Positions 23,241 to 34,915 of a stretch of 64,000 nt of DNA are shown piece by piece. A program made the position numbers and the translations under genes. Where the stretch lies: the NCBI GenBank assembly GCA_018881555.1, contig JACAXG010000201.1, positions 1-64,000 of the forward strand, given 5' to 3'. The stretch comes from Amblyornis subalaris. Taxonomy: Eukaryota; Chordata; Aves; Passeriformes; Ptilonorhynchidae. Numbering within the stretch: the first letter of the stretch is position 1; every line of letters starts with the position of its first letter. Under the pieces are notes generated by a model. It was not told where the DNA came from and made no database searches. It saw only the letters and a list, made by a program, of their open reading frames with translations.

Positions 23241-25070
23241 TCTGACCATATTACAACATATCTGATCACCAAACCAGCAGAAAAAAGGTTGACCAAGAAG
23301 CTTTGCAGCTTCTTGAAGCCACCAACAGCTGGAGCAGAACTTTATGGTAATTTGCTAAATTAACAACCTCTCTAGATAATTTTCTCCCTGGCTGCAGAGC
23401 ACCTTCCCATTAGAGTCTCTCCTCCATGCTGCCATTGCTGTGGTCCATCAGAGGCCATTCCAGAGGACATCACCACAACCTCTGGTGCATGAGGAAACAT
23501 GGAGACAACAAATAGTCCCCCAACCCGACAGATGAATCATGCTGAGGGAATCCCACCTCTGCAGCAGGAATGAGTTCCCTGGGAAGAGGGAAGACTTCCA
23601 CCCTTGGGCTTCGAGGCAACAGTATTGGTGCTGCTCAGACCTGGAAAATGCATCGCCTGGAGCAAGAACACGTCCAGCTATCTGCATTGACTTTCTGCCA
23701 GCACATGAGCTCACATGGTGGATTTGTGATAAACTCAGGTTTTGGTTTCCTTGGTTGACCTGCTGAAGCCTGGGAGAATGGAGAACTCCACAGGCAGAGA
23801 GATCTGGGGATCTAAAATTTATGAGCACATGTTGCTGCACACTTGTCTGACCAACACTTCTCAACCCAGCATGTGCTTTCCCTGTCTTGCTCGCTGAAGA
23901 GCAGCATCATCTATTAATGAACCTGAATGGCTGAACACATGCTTCCCTGCTAGTGGACGACAAAACCAGATGACCCATGAATGGAAAATAAGGTGGCGAC
24001 ATGCTCTGAGCAACATTGTCTGATGATAAAGAGATACTGTCATGGCAGGATGGATTGTTCTGCAATAAAAAAATCAAGTCCAGGAGTGATGGACTTAGCT
24101 TGCAGACTCAGGTCTTGAGCAACCCTGGTATGGGCTTAAATAAATCACTGCAAGAAATCATCAGGGCTGAGAATGGGCCAGAATCCACAATGGCTGTGCA
24201 GTGACTGACCATTGTTCCTACCAGGTATTCATTAGCTTGGTGTGATGAGTTTAGTGGCCTCTCTAGATTGGACAAGTTACTTCAGCAAAACTGTTGGGAG
24301 CAATTGCCTCCTTTTCTGGTAATATCAAGAGGATTTGGTGATGAAGACTGAACCCCTCCCTCCCTATAAAGTGCAGAGCCATGATAGGAAGGCTGGGCGT
24401 GAGATGAACTGCTTGGACAGAGAAGTGTTCTGCTGGCAAGTCCTCTATAATATAAAATCATTTATATTGGGAATATTCCCTCACAACTCTCACAGCAAGG
24501 AGTGACTGGTTTTTGGCATGGAGAAGAGCACTGAAGCACAGCAGCCCCTGGCGCTCTGAGCTCAGATGTGCCATGAATCCATAACCATCTATCTTGAACC
24601 AATCTGGCATGACGAACTCACAGAGTTGGAAGAGAATTGGAAAGATTTGTCTTCAGATCATGCTGAATCCATAATTTCATTCCATTACTTTGTTAATTGC
24701 AGTACTTGAGGATTGTGGAAGAAAAAGGAACACCAGTGGATTTATATTCCAGTCCTGCTTGCAGACATGCCATCCTTTCCTCTCTGCTCTCCAGGGTTAT
24801 TGATAGAGCAATATTTTGCTCAGGGTTCATGATATGCCTTTGATGGATAATCAGCAGGAGAGGGACCGGGATGACGTGACTCCTGGACCTAAATTTTGAG
24901 CCTTCTCAGACCCAAGCTGGGAGGTCATAGCTGATCACAGTGATGCAAAAAGTGCAGCTTGCCTTATCAGCCCCATGAGAGGGACGTCCTCTTCAGAATG
25001 GCACGGCCAGCATGTCCTTTGCGGTTGTAACCTCGAATGCTGCTGCAAGACCAGTTAATATTATTATTAA
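23241..25070. other. Unassigned intergenic sequence
   Basis: About 1.8 kb with no recognisable gene, CR1, LTR or tandem array. Confidence 0.4.
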
Positions 25071-25453
25071 TCATAGAATGGTTGGAAGGGACCTTAAAGC
25101 CCATCTCATTCCAATCCCTGCCATGGACAGGGACACCTCCCACTAGACCAGGCTGTTCCAAGCCCTGTCCAACCTGGCCTTGGACACTTCCAGGCATGGG
25201 GCAGCCACAGCTTCTCTGGGCAACCTGTGCCAGGGCCTCCCCACCCTCACAGGGAACAATTCCTTCCCAATATCTCATCTGACCCTGTCCTCTGACAGCA
25301 GGAAGCCCTTCCCCCTTTGTCCTGTCACTCCTGGCCCTTCTCCAAAGTCCCTCTCCAGCTCTCCTGGAGCCCCTTTAGGCACTGGAAGGTGTGCAAAGGT
25401 CTCCTCAAATCCTTCTCTTCTCCAGGTTGAACCCCCTAGCTCTCTCAGCCTGT
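25071..25453 (-). mobile_element. CR1 LINE 3' fragment
   Basis: Long antisense copy starting TCATAGAATGGTTGG, through 'ctgccatggacagggacacc', 'ggcaacctgtgccagggcct' and 'caaagtccctctccagctct', to the Pol-III-like 'cttctcttctccaggttgaa' region. It is followed by an AT-rich TAATAAT stretch. Confidence 0.94.
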
Positions 25454-26129
25454 TAATAATAAATTAGTTATTATAGTTACTACTAATAATTAGTAAGAGA
25501 GATCAGCCTGCTCTCACACAGAGAAACACCTTCTTCCAAAGTAAGTATCCTCCTCCAGAGAAAATTACCACCATTTCCTTTCAGGATGGTCATCCCCTCT
25601 GTCCAACTCACTAATGGGAAGGGTCTTCATTAACCCCCTGAAAATCTCAGCCCCTGACTCACAAATTATTCTTTGCAGTTGTGTCCTAAATCTGGGCTCA
25701 TCAGAGCCCTGACAGTGAATGCCGCCCAGCTGGGAGGCAGGATAAATATCCTGTAATTTCTATTGCATTTCATAGCCTCCAGGGCTGATACTGGGCTACT
25801 ACTGGAGTTGCTGCTCAGAGAGGTGAAGCACAAGGAAAAATTGCTGCCTTAGGGAGATACAGGGAATAATGAGGGGAAAATAGCAGCACAGGGTCCTGCT
25901 GGCATTGACAATCTGAACAGAGGCACAGATAACAGTCCTATGCATGCTGGAGATAAATCCCATCTGTGGCTGCTGGGATGTGAGCCTGGATGTACGACAC
26001 AGGTATAAGAACAGAGGCCANGAATTGTATCCTTTTAGCTGTGCTAGGACATTGGGCTAAACCCAATGTGCAAGAACATTTCCAGTGAGGTGCTATAGGA
26101 GGTTTCCCAGTATGACAATTCTTGATATC
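25454..26129. other. Unassigned intergenic sequence
   Basis: Begins with (TAATAA)-like AT-rich sequence; nothing else is recognised. Confidence 0.4.
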
Positions 26130-26260
26130 CTCCCCGGAAGTGTTCAAGGCCAGGTCAGACACAGCTTGGAGCAACCTGGTCTACCTGCCCGTGGCAGGGG
26201 GGTGGAATGAGATGGTCCCTTCCAATCCATTCTGTGATTGCACGATCATTCTATGATTCT
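26130..26260 (+). mobile_element. CR1 LINE 3' terminal fragment
   Basis: Sense copy from CTCCCCGGAAGTGTTCAAGG to a tail with two repeats (TCTGTGATTG and TCATTCTATGATTCT). An internal deletion removes part of the 'tagtggaaggtgtccctg' block. Confidence 0.9.
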
Positions 26261-26828
26261 GGTGGTCAAGAATGCCAAGGGTAGTGGGGGAGCTGGAGGT
26301 GTGGAGGACAATGGATGACCAGCACTTGCAGACACTCAGGGCTGGGAGAAACACATTAAGAAGATCTCTAAGACAAATAATTAAAAGATCTCAAATGCAC
26401 AAGTCTTGTATTAATCCTATATTGTCCTTCAGAAATTCCTGACTCTGGGGTAGGAGAGGGTTAAGAGAAAGCTCTGAGCTCTCTGACTACATGGGATGCT
26501 CCCAAGGGCGAGCTGAAATCTCCCTGAAAGGCCTCCTACCCTTTTGACCAGGCTCAAAAGAGAATGTCTCTCATCAGGATGGCAAGGAGGGGCATTTTCA
26601 TGGCTGATTAGCTCCACAGAGCTCAGGCCAATTCAGCTGTCATGGGCAGATAGATTGTGCTCCTGCCTTGCAGTAGCCAGCCTGTTTGCTGGAGTGGGAA
26701 ATCGCTTGGAGCAGAAGCCACCGCAGCAAAAATCCTGCACTGGAGACTGAAGAATGACAAAGCTTCAAAGCCAGATTTCATAGCCTGAAGTTTCGTGTTT
26801 GTTGTCCTCACAGTGTTTATGTGTCAGA
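26261..26828. other. Unassigned intergenic sequence
   Basis: No gene or repeat is recognised. Confidence 0.4.
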
Positions 26829-27045
26829 TCATAGAACCATACAATGACAGGATGGTTTGGGTTAGAAGGGACCTTAAAGATCATTCAGTTTCACCCTCCC
26901 TGCCATGGGCAGGGACACCTTCCACTATCCATGGTTGCTCTGAGCCCAGTCCAACCCGGCCTTGGACACTTCCAGGGATGGGGCAGCCACAGCTTCTCTG
27001 GGCAACCTGCGCCAGGGCCTTGCCACATTCACAAGAAAGAATTTG
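26829..27045 (-). mobile_element. CR1 LINE 3' fragment
   Basis: Antisense copy starting TCATAGAACCATACAATGAC, then 'ctgccatgggcagggacacc' and 'cagcttctctgggcaacctg', truncated at AAGAATTTG. Confidence 0.93.
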
Positions 27046-27836
27046 TCTGCATTCAACTAGACCAGAGCCCAGAGCTGAGCTGGCTGAATGTTGGGAGTGG
27101 GGCAGGGAAGTGAGGCACTCAGAGGCAGAAGTGAGGTACTCAGATGTTCTGCTTCGGAAAACCAAGTCTGATTTCGCTAAGCTTTTCCTTTTCATTCCCT
27201 TCTTCTCCTCTTCCAACTATTCCAGAAAGAAACAAAATCCCATACAACAAATTTCTACCTTGCCTCCCTATAGGATTTCCCATTCAGAAGCAGCTGAGTG
27301 CATTTTGGGGAATCCAAGGGCTCTGCCAGATGCTGTGAGGCTGTGAACGTGGTGGGAGCCGATGCCTTCTTGAAGGCATTTCCTGATTGAAAAGGTTTAG
27401 TTCCCAATCATTCATGCACTTGATTTAAATGTTGCACAAAAATCCTGCGAAGAGAAAACTGCTGGAACTTGTATGTAGCTGGGGTCAGCCGGGGAACGGT
27501 AAGTGCAAGGCACAGAGGGGACAGTCTCCTGTGTGCAAAATGAGGAGGTTTTGGATACCTGAGTTGCTGTAGCCTGGTTTTTGCAAGCTGGAAAGGAAAG
27601 AAGGTTGCTGGGGCTGTAGGAAGCTTGTGCAAGCTGGAGTGGACTGCAGCATGTTCCTGCTAGCATCAGGGAGCTGGGATGCATCAGGAGTAATCAGGAG
27701 CAGATGGGAAAACACAGGGCTTTATCCTATGTCTGCAAGACCTCTGTCACCTGAGAGTCAGACACCAGAAGTAGATTTATAAGATAAATCATGGGATTGT
27801 GATGAATTGTGCCAAGGGCAGGTGAACTATAGCCTT
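27046..27836. other. Unassigned intergenic sequence
   Basis: No gene or repeat is recognised; short minus-strand frames at 27408-27715 overlap in three frames and show no domain. Confidence 0.4.
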
Positions 27837-28060
27837 CATAAAATCATGGAATTGTTTGGGCTGGAAGGGACCTTAAAGATCATCCAGTTCCCACCCCCTG
27901 CCATGGGCAGGGACACCTTCCACTAGACCAGGATGCTCCAAACCCCGTCCAACCTGACCTTGGATACTTCCAAGGATGCGGCAGCCACAGCTTCTCTGGA
28001 TAACCTGTGCCAGGGCCTCACCATCCTCATTGTAAAGAACTTCTTCCTAATATCTAATCC
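27837..28060 (-). mobile_element. CR1 LINE 3' fragment
   Basis: Antisense copy from TCATAAAATCATGGAATTG to CTTCTTCCTAATATCTAATCC with the usual internal blocks. Confidence 0.93.
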
Positions 28061-28589
28061 TGGAAAAGCTACTTGTGGGTTTGATCCAGGCATTTGGGGC
28101 AGAAACAGTGATGCCAGTGGGATGGACAAGTCCTCTGGATAATATTACAGAAGATGTGAGGGACAGAGAAAATGTCGGGGAGCATCTGTGAATTCTGGGT
28201 GCTGACAGAGCTGTGGGGATGCTCTCTGTGAATCTGCTCACTTGTAGCTTGGTTTCTTCAGCAGTGAAGAAGCTGGAAAGCAGAGGACTTGACAGGCCAA
28301 TGTCTGTCCATCTGTAGGTTCTTAGTCCTGTCACCCAGTAGTGGAGACAGGCCAAAGAAAGGGTGACCTGAACTGTCTGGGCTGAACTATCCCAACCCAG
28401 TGGCCTGTGTCCAGTGGCTTAGGGCAGTATACACACAGGCCAGAGCACTCCAAGGGTGAGGTTCTCAAGACTCACGTATTAGAAAAAGGTCCTCTGCTCC
28501 AGCACTGATTTGCAGACCTACTGAGGAAGACCACCGGCACTGGGAAGAGATTTTCCAGTTCATATTTTGAGCCTTCCCAACAAGGTTTT
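28061..28589. other. Unassigned intergenic sequence
   Basis: No gene or repeat is recognised between two CR1 fragments. Confidence 0.4.
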
Positions 28590-28743
28590 GGATGCCCCAT
28601 CCTATGAAGTGTTCAGAGGTAGGCTGGATGGGGCCCTGAATAACCTGATGTAGTGAGTGGCATCCCTGCCCATGGGAGGGGGGTTGAACCACATGTTCTT
28701 TAACTCCCTTTCAACCTAAACCATCCTGTGATTCTATGATTCT
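28590..28743 (+). mobile_element. CR1 LINE 3' terminal fragment
   Basis: Sense copy: 'gccccatcctatgaagtgtt', 'gtgagtggcatccctgccca', ending TGTGATTCTATGATTCT. Confidence 0.92.
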
Positions 28744-29443
28744 AAGTGGTTGTCACTCCTGCACCTGCTCATCTCCACTGATGTTGGCTCAGTGGTTTCT
28801 CCACCCATCTGATGTTGGTTTCCCTCTGGAGACAAGAAGTGGCCAGTGATCCATGAAATCCCATGGCTTCACCCCATGTGACGTGTCCAGTATGTCTCCT
28901 ATGGGGAGTTTGAGCTCATGTAACAGAACTCAGTCCTGGATGACAGAGACTAAAACAAGTTCATTTTCTCAATGTCTACAAAGAGAGTTAATTTCCCTGA
29001 CAGCACCTGGCTCCTGAGTCACCCTCATCCACCCTCCTGCCTTGCCCTGTTATCAGCCATCAGCACTTCCTAGGTAGACAGGTGACTTTTATAGGAAGAC
29101 GTCCCACAAGACAAATCCTCTAAAAACAGGCATCAGAGCATTCTATCACCGGTTTCACAGTGATTCTCATACAAACACAAGACCAGCTCCCCTCTCTAAG
29201 CCTTTTTAATCCTTTTCTTCTAATGTGAGATACCAGGCTGAAGAAAGTAACACCAGCAGTCCCAATTCTTGGATTAGGTGTTCTTCGGAAGCTTCTGCCA
29301 ACTTTTCTACCCATCAGCCAGGAGTTTGTCATGCTCTGTGGGCTTGGGCAGAAGAAGGTGAAGATATTTTCACACCAGGAAAAAGAGTATGGAAATGAGA
29401 ATGATATATAACGTCCCTCACAAAACCGGTTTAGAAGAAATCA
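28744..29443. other. Unassigned intergenic sequence
   Basis: No gene or repeat is recognised. Confidence 0.4.
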
Positions 29444-29553
29444 AGGGCCCTGAACAACCTGGTCTAGTGAGTGGCATCTCTGCTCAGGGCAGAGGTTTGG
29501 AACTAGGTGATCTTTAAGCCCCCTTCCAAACCAAACCATTTTATGATTCTATG
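29444..29553 (+). mobile_element. CR1 LINE 3' terminal fragment
   Basis: Sense copy of ~110 bp: GGGCCCTGAACAACCTGGTC through 'gtgagtggcatctctgctca', ending TTTATGATTCTATGA. It shares the 'gtgagtggcat' variant with the copy at 28590, suggesting the same subfamily. Confidence 0.9.
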
Positions 29554-30740
29554 AAATAACCCTTCTCCAGGGCAGAGGACTCCCTAAAATGGTCAGAAAG
29601 CACTGATCACAGCATGGTACCTGTGAGCAAATCAGGGAGTTTGGGGTGTTAAAGCTGTGGCAAACCATGCGGAAAACAGATTTGCTTCTGGATATTTGCT
29701 GTAAAATACTTCCTCTTCACCTCTATTCTGACATTTTTATAAGACACTGTAAAAATGTTCATATTCAACAATGCTGTTCTGTTTATTTAAGTAACAACAA
29801 CTGAGCCTACAGGCATTTCCTGGAGAAAACCTTCTGGCAAGGAGCTTTTGTGTTTTAACTGCTCATTAATCCTCCAGTGAATATCCTGGTTTGACACCAT
29901 GGATATCGAGGCTGCTACACGATCACTGTTGAGACTATAATGTGATCACTTAATGGTAGGTTGTTATTTCTTAGCACTTAATTATGGCAAGGTGCTTGTT
30001 GTGTGTCATTAAAATTACTCCAGCATGAAAATTCCCATTCTTAACCCCCTGGTTCCCACTCATAATTCCTCATATCACAAGGTGAGTTATTTTCCCCTCA
30101 AGCTCCTCACTCTTTACCTTGAGTTCTGCATGCATGCGAATCACCTATTTCTTGCTATTTTTGCCCCAAAAGTAATCCATTCATTTCTGAGCAAAGGGAA
30201 AGTGAAAAAGTAGTAAAAATAAAATGGGCTTATTGTGAAAAAGAGACACTTTACATGGTCATGAGGTTTCTGTGTGAGCCAAAGGGTTGAAAGGTGGCCT
30301 GAGGCATTGGGTTATCTGTGACCCCTCTCTGTGAGCGTGTTGGTACTCCTCCATTGCTGCTGGGATCATCTTCCCAGCTCATCCCTCAAACACATTGCCC
30401 TTGTGATTCCATCCTTCCCCTGCCTCACAGTCTGAGCCTGCACCAAACAAAGCATCTTCTTTGCGACTTTATTCTCCATGTAGCTGCAGCCTTTTGCAGC
30501 CCCCAGAATTTTTGCCAGCTTTTTCATTAACTTGCTCCTTAATCTTGCCTGTGGATGACACGGATGTCTGCATTGCAGCCCTGTGGTATGTACTTTCTCC
30601 TGGGTCTCTAAAGTCTTTCCAAACACAACAGATAACTGGATCCCACTCACACTCATCTGCAGATCGAAGCATGGCAGAGTTTTGATTTCCCGTTTCAAAG
30701 ACAAAATTTCCTTTGAAAGTTTTTACCCATCTTTCTTACA
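29554..30740. other. Unassigned intergenic sequence
   Basis: About 1.2 kb of AT-rich sequence with no recognised gene or repeat. Confidence 0.4.
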
Positions 30741-30863
30741 GGCCCCCTTAAAAGTACTGAAAGGCTGCAATAAGGTCTCCCTGGAGCCTTCTCTTCTCCA
30801 GGCTGAACAATCCCAAGTTGCTCAGCCTTTCTGTATAGGAGAGCGGCTCCAGACTTCTGATAA
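30741..30863 (-). mobile_element. CR1 LINE internal fragment (no 3' tail)
   Basis: Antisense fragment of the part upstream of the CR1 3' UTR: 'aaggtctccctggagccttc', 'ttctccaggctgaacaatcc', 'gctcagcctttctgtatagg'. It is separated by ~50 bp from the next, independent CR1 3' end. Confidence 0.85.
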
Positions 30864-30914
30864 ATTCTCTACTGACCACAGAAAAAACCTCTGGGACTGG
30901 CTTGGGTGAAGACA

Positions 30915-31125
30915 TAATCACAGGATGGTTTGGAATGAAAGGGCCCTTAAAGACCATCTTATTCCAATCCCCTACCGTGGGCAGGGACACCTTCCACTAT
31001 CCCAGGGTGCTTCAACCTGGCCTTGAACACTCCCAGGGATGGGGCAGCCACAGCTTCTCTGGGCAACCTGTGCCAGGGCCTCACCTCACTCACAGGGAAG
31101 AATTTCTTCCTGGCATCTCATCTAT
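30915..31125 (-). mobile_element. CR1 LINE 3' fragment
   Basis: Antisense copy starting AATCACAGGATGGTTTGG, with 'gtgggcagggacaccttcca' and 'cagcttctctgggcaacctg', breaking off at CTTCCTGGCATCTCATCT. Confidence 0.93.
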
Positions 31126-32721
31126 GAATCTTCGCTGCCAGTTTCACAGGCCCATTGAGGTGAGTCTCACCCTTTGGGGCAGAGGCAGTGCTATCTATAA
31201 AATATCAAGTAACCCAGAGACGATGCAGCACTTCTGGCCTGGAGCAAGGATGGCGTTAGTGGCTCCGCAAAGGCCATCACCACTTACTCATTGCTGGAGC
31301 ACAGTTCAACCAAGGAATGCATTTTCTTGGCTCTCCCTGACTGTTCCAGACTTAACCACAACGGCTTCCTAACGCTGTTCTCTGCATGTCGTTAGCAAAC
31401 GTGTTGGTCATATCAACAGCTGAGGCTGTTCCTCCAAGGTGGATATTATTCCGTGTGATTAAATAGTACATTTATCTGCCAGTACCAAACACAAGCTGAC
31501 TCATAGATTCCCAGATAATGCATCTATCCAATGCTATTTCTAAAACACACAATCCTGCTATAAAGACACCCCTGGGGCATCTCGTTGCGGAAAAGCCCGC
31601 TCTGTTTTCCATCTGCATTCTCAAACAGCAGTAGCCGTTTTTTGTGCTCAGGGTAGATCCTTTCAGCAGAGGACAAAACAGTTCCACTCCTTCTAAACCA
31701 ACAGTTCTTGTTTTGGCAGGTGTCTCATCACCTCCCAATAGCTGTGAATCTGCACTTGAGGTTGTGCTGAATAGGGGCCATTTTTTTCCCATTCCTTTGC
31801 CTCCCACCTTTCCTCCTTGGCTGCCTTTGCTCAGACTGGACACTCACACAATCTTACTGAGGAGAGGTCAAAGCACTGGAAGAAATGTCAAAAGACTTTT
31901 CTGTATTTGTTTCATAGATCACAACATTTTACATTTAAGCTATATTTATTTAAACTGGAAAAAAAATAAAACCAAATCCAGCCCCCCAGACCTTTCTGGA
32001 TTATAATGAAAAACTGTCTCCTCCCAAGGGATTCCATAGCAATATCTTCCTTGAGCCACATGTTCTGCTTCCTGGAACAGCTGCACAGGGCTCAAACTGC
32101 AGTGGCCATCACCCTGAATTGTGCCACAAAGCTGAGTTTTTCCAGCAAAACCTGGGAGCCCGGAGATGTGAGACTCTCTGGGACTGCGAATGGGGTGGGA
32201 TCCCAATCTGCATCCCTGGCAACAGGATGGAACCAAAATGCAGGAAGTCAGCCTCCGTGAGCTAAGGGTTCCTCCTTGTCTCTGATTCCATGAACTGTCT
32301 TAAATCCCACACAAAACAGTTGTATGGTAGAATCTATTTCCTCCTCTGTTCACTTCTCTCTCCCTTTCCTCACCACTCCTCCTGCCCTCGCACCTGGATT
32401 TTGCAATGACTCACCCTGGGGGCAAGGCTGCTGCATGTCTGCTCCCAGCAGTTTATTCCTAGTCTCTGTGCCACCCAAACCCCATGCCCTAGTGGTACGC
32501 CTCCCGATGGAGTTACACCATCTCTACCAAGGAAGGAACGAACATGCTTCCAAGGTTCTTTCACTCCTAAAATTGGTTTAATCCCCTGTTAAGCTCTGTA
32601 ATAGGTAGGCATCCACAGCTGTACTGCAGTTAAGTTGCATGAAACTATTAATCTTGATTTTGTGCTCAGAGGTGTTGACTAGTCATTTATCTTCAAGCGC
32701 CAAATATTTCTCCAAGGTGAT
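31126..32721. other. Unassigned intergenic sequence
   Basis: About 1.6 kb without a recognised gene, LTR or tandem repeat. Confidence 0.4.
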
Positions 32722-32798
32722 TTGAGCTGCTTGGTGGAAGGGGAGAGGGTTGAACCAGATTTCTTCCAACCTCAGTTCTTCTGTGATTCCACAATTCT
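32722..32798 (+). mobile_element. CR1 LINE 3' terminal fragment, short
   Basis: Sense fragment of ~75 bp ending CTTCTGTGATTCCACAATTCT after TTCTTCCAACCTCAG. It is diverged. Confidence 0.75.
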
Positions 32799-33487
32799 GT
32801 TTTCTCCACCCGTAAGAATTCACCCCTGTATTTTGTGTGTTCTCTGTATGTCCATCCCCCCTCCTTTAGGCATTTCCTACTCTCCAGTGCTATTCATGCA
32901 ACCTCTAGCAAAATACCTGCTTCAAGACTGTTATTATCCTAGGCTCTATTATCCCAATTATACTTTCCTAACTATTTTGAAGAGGTGTTTGGAGAACTGG
33001 TTTCAATGTAAAATCAGTAACTCCTTACTGGTTTGGCCTGTCACGATAGGAGGAAGCAAAACATGTTGATATAATCTAAAAACCAAGTTCCTTTTGTGCT
33101 GTTTCAACAGGCCACAGACCAGTCCATGGGGAATTTCCACTCTCCTTAAGCTGCAGGCACTGGTTTAGCTACACATCCATCCCCTCCCACAGAAGTCAGC
33201 CAGACCAGTCATTCTCTTAATGACAAGTCCATGTATAAAAGTTTGAATAAAGTGCAGTTTCATAAACTTTCTATAAATGTGAGGGTCTTTATGCCAGAGG
33301 TTCCATGGCTGAGGAAACTAATTTAGCCTGAGGTGGCAGAACAACAGGGTTTGCACATATTCTGCCAACAAAGTCCCCAGACAGTTATTAAGTGGATTTA
33401 AACCAGTGTAACTTCACCCAGGAAAGTCAGCAGCCCACCTCGGTTATCCTTAGTGCTAATGCTGCTGCTCTAATATTAATTTTACTT
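32799..33487. other. Unassigned intergenic sequence
   Basis: No gene is recognised. A GTATAAAAG motif (33233-33241) followed at 33246 by AATAAAG resembles an LTR core, but no LTR ends or target duplication could be found. Confidence 0.35.
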
Positions 33488-33775
33488 ATAGAATCATAGA
33501 ATCACAGAATGTTTTTAATTGGAAGGGCCCTTAAAGACCATCTAGTTCCAACACCTGCCATGGGCAGGGACACCTTCCACTAGACCAGGTTGCTCCAAGC
33601 GCTGTCCAACCTGGCCTTGAACACTTCCAAGGGTGAGGCAGCCACAGCTTCTCTGGGCAATTTCTTCCTAATATCTCATCTAACCTGCCCTCTGGCAGTG
33701 GGAAGCCATTCACCTTTTCCTGTCACTCCAAGCCCTTTTTCAAAGTCCCTCTCCAGCTCTCTTGGAGCCCCTTTA
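33488..33775 (-). mobile_element. CR1 LINE, outer element, 3' part
   Basis: Antisense copy starting TAGAATCATAGAATCACAG. It runs to CTTGGAGCCCCTTTA, where it is interrupted by a second CR1; its sequence resumes at 33911. Part of the 'aacctgtgccagggcctc' block is deleted near 33660. Confidence 0.93.
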
Positions 33776-33910
33776 TTCACAGAATATTTGGAATTGGTCA
33801 GTTTGGAAGGAACCACAGTGGGTCATCTGGTCCAACTTCCCTGCTCAGAAAGGGTCATCCTAGAGCACACGGCACAGGATTGCATCCAGATGGTTCTTGA
33901 ATATCTCCAG
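33776..33910 (-). mobile_element. CR1 LINE 3' end nested inside another CR1
   Basis: Antisense ~135-bp CR1 of another subfamily (TTTGGAAGGAACCACAGTGG, GGTCATCTGGTCCAACTTCC, ending ATATCTCCAG). It sits exactly between 'ggagccccttta' and 'gaactggaagtgtcttaaag' of the outer element, so it inserted later. Confidence 0.88.
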
Positions 33911-33995
33911 GAACTGGAAGTGTCTTAAAGGTCTCCCTGGAGCTTTCTCATTTCCAGGCTGAACAATCCCAACTCTCACAGCCTGTCTCCAGAGC
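33911..33995 (-). mobile_element. CR1 LINE, outer element, continuation
   Basis: Resumes the outer CR1: 'aaaggtctccctggagcttt', 'ttccaggctgaacaatccca', 'cagcctgtctccagagcaga'. The order and orientation match a normal uninterrupted antisense CR1. Confidence 0.88.
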
Positions 33996-34459
33996 AGAGG
34001 TGAAGTATTATACTATGAAAAAGGAGCAACTCTCCTATAGCTGATGGTATTCAACTGGTATGAAGCTGGAGCTCCCTTCAGACAAGCTCTTTCAGAGCCG
34101 GGCAGGCAATGCTCCAAGTCCTGGAGCTTTATGGTACTGGTGTGCAGTGCAGTTTGCAAGACATCTTAAGGATGAGACCTATGAAATGCAACACAACATA
34201 ATTTGACACATAATTTAACTCCGTTCCTCAGTCATGAACATACAGATTCAGTGCACATCTGCTAAAACAGTGTCCAGTGTAAATCTGGCTGTGAGGAAGA
34301 AAGGTGCAAGAAACTTCAGAGGCATCATCACCGAGGGGGTTGTATGAAAAACAAACAATAAGTTTTGAGAAGCAACATCCTGCTGATGGGATAGAGCCCA
34401 AATGTTAGACTCAGGCATTTCTCTTCCTTGTAAATGTCAGGATGAGGGTATTTGTGCTT
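33996..34459. other. Unassigned intergenic sequence
   Basis: No gene or repeat is recognised. Confidence 0.4.
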
Positions 34460-34915
34460 TCATAGAATCACAGTCATTAGGACTGGAAAACCAAGAACAT
34501 CGAGTCCAACCATTCCACTAGCACTGCCAAGGCCACCACTAACCCATGTCNCCAGCTGCTACACTCACATGGCTTTTATATCCTTCCAGGGATGGACACT
34601 CCATCAGTGCCCTGGGCAGCCTGTGCTAGGGCTGGGCAGCCTGTGCTAGGGCTGGACAGCCCTTTCCATGCAGAGATTTTCCCTAATATCCAATCCGAAC
34701 TGCTCCGGCACAACTTGAGGTCACTTCTTCTTGTCCTGTCCCTTGTTATTTGGGAGAGGAGCCCAATTCCCAGCTGGCTGCACGCTCCTCTCAGGGAGTT
34801 TTAGAGAGGGAGAAGGTCCCCCTTGAGCCTCCCTTTCTCCAGGCTAAGACCCCCAGCTCCCTAAGCTGCTCCCCAGCAGACTTGTGCTCCAGACCCTTCC
34901 CCAGCTCTGTTCCAT
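34460..34915 (-). mobile_element. CR1 LINE, third subfamily, long copy
   Basis: Antisense copy starting TCATAGAATCACAGTCATTAGG, with 'gccaaggccaccactaaccc', 'gcacaacttgaggtcacttc', 'gaaggtcccccttgagcctc' and 'ctccccagcagacttgtgct'. It contains an exact 20-bp tandem duplication at 34613-34652. Confidence 0.92.

Noticed and set aside
33233..33251. TATAAAAG closely followed by AATAAAG, suggesting an LTR core
   Set aside because: Too little space between the motifs and no LTR ends or target duplication could be found.
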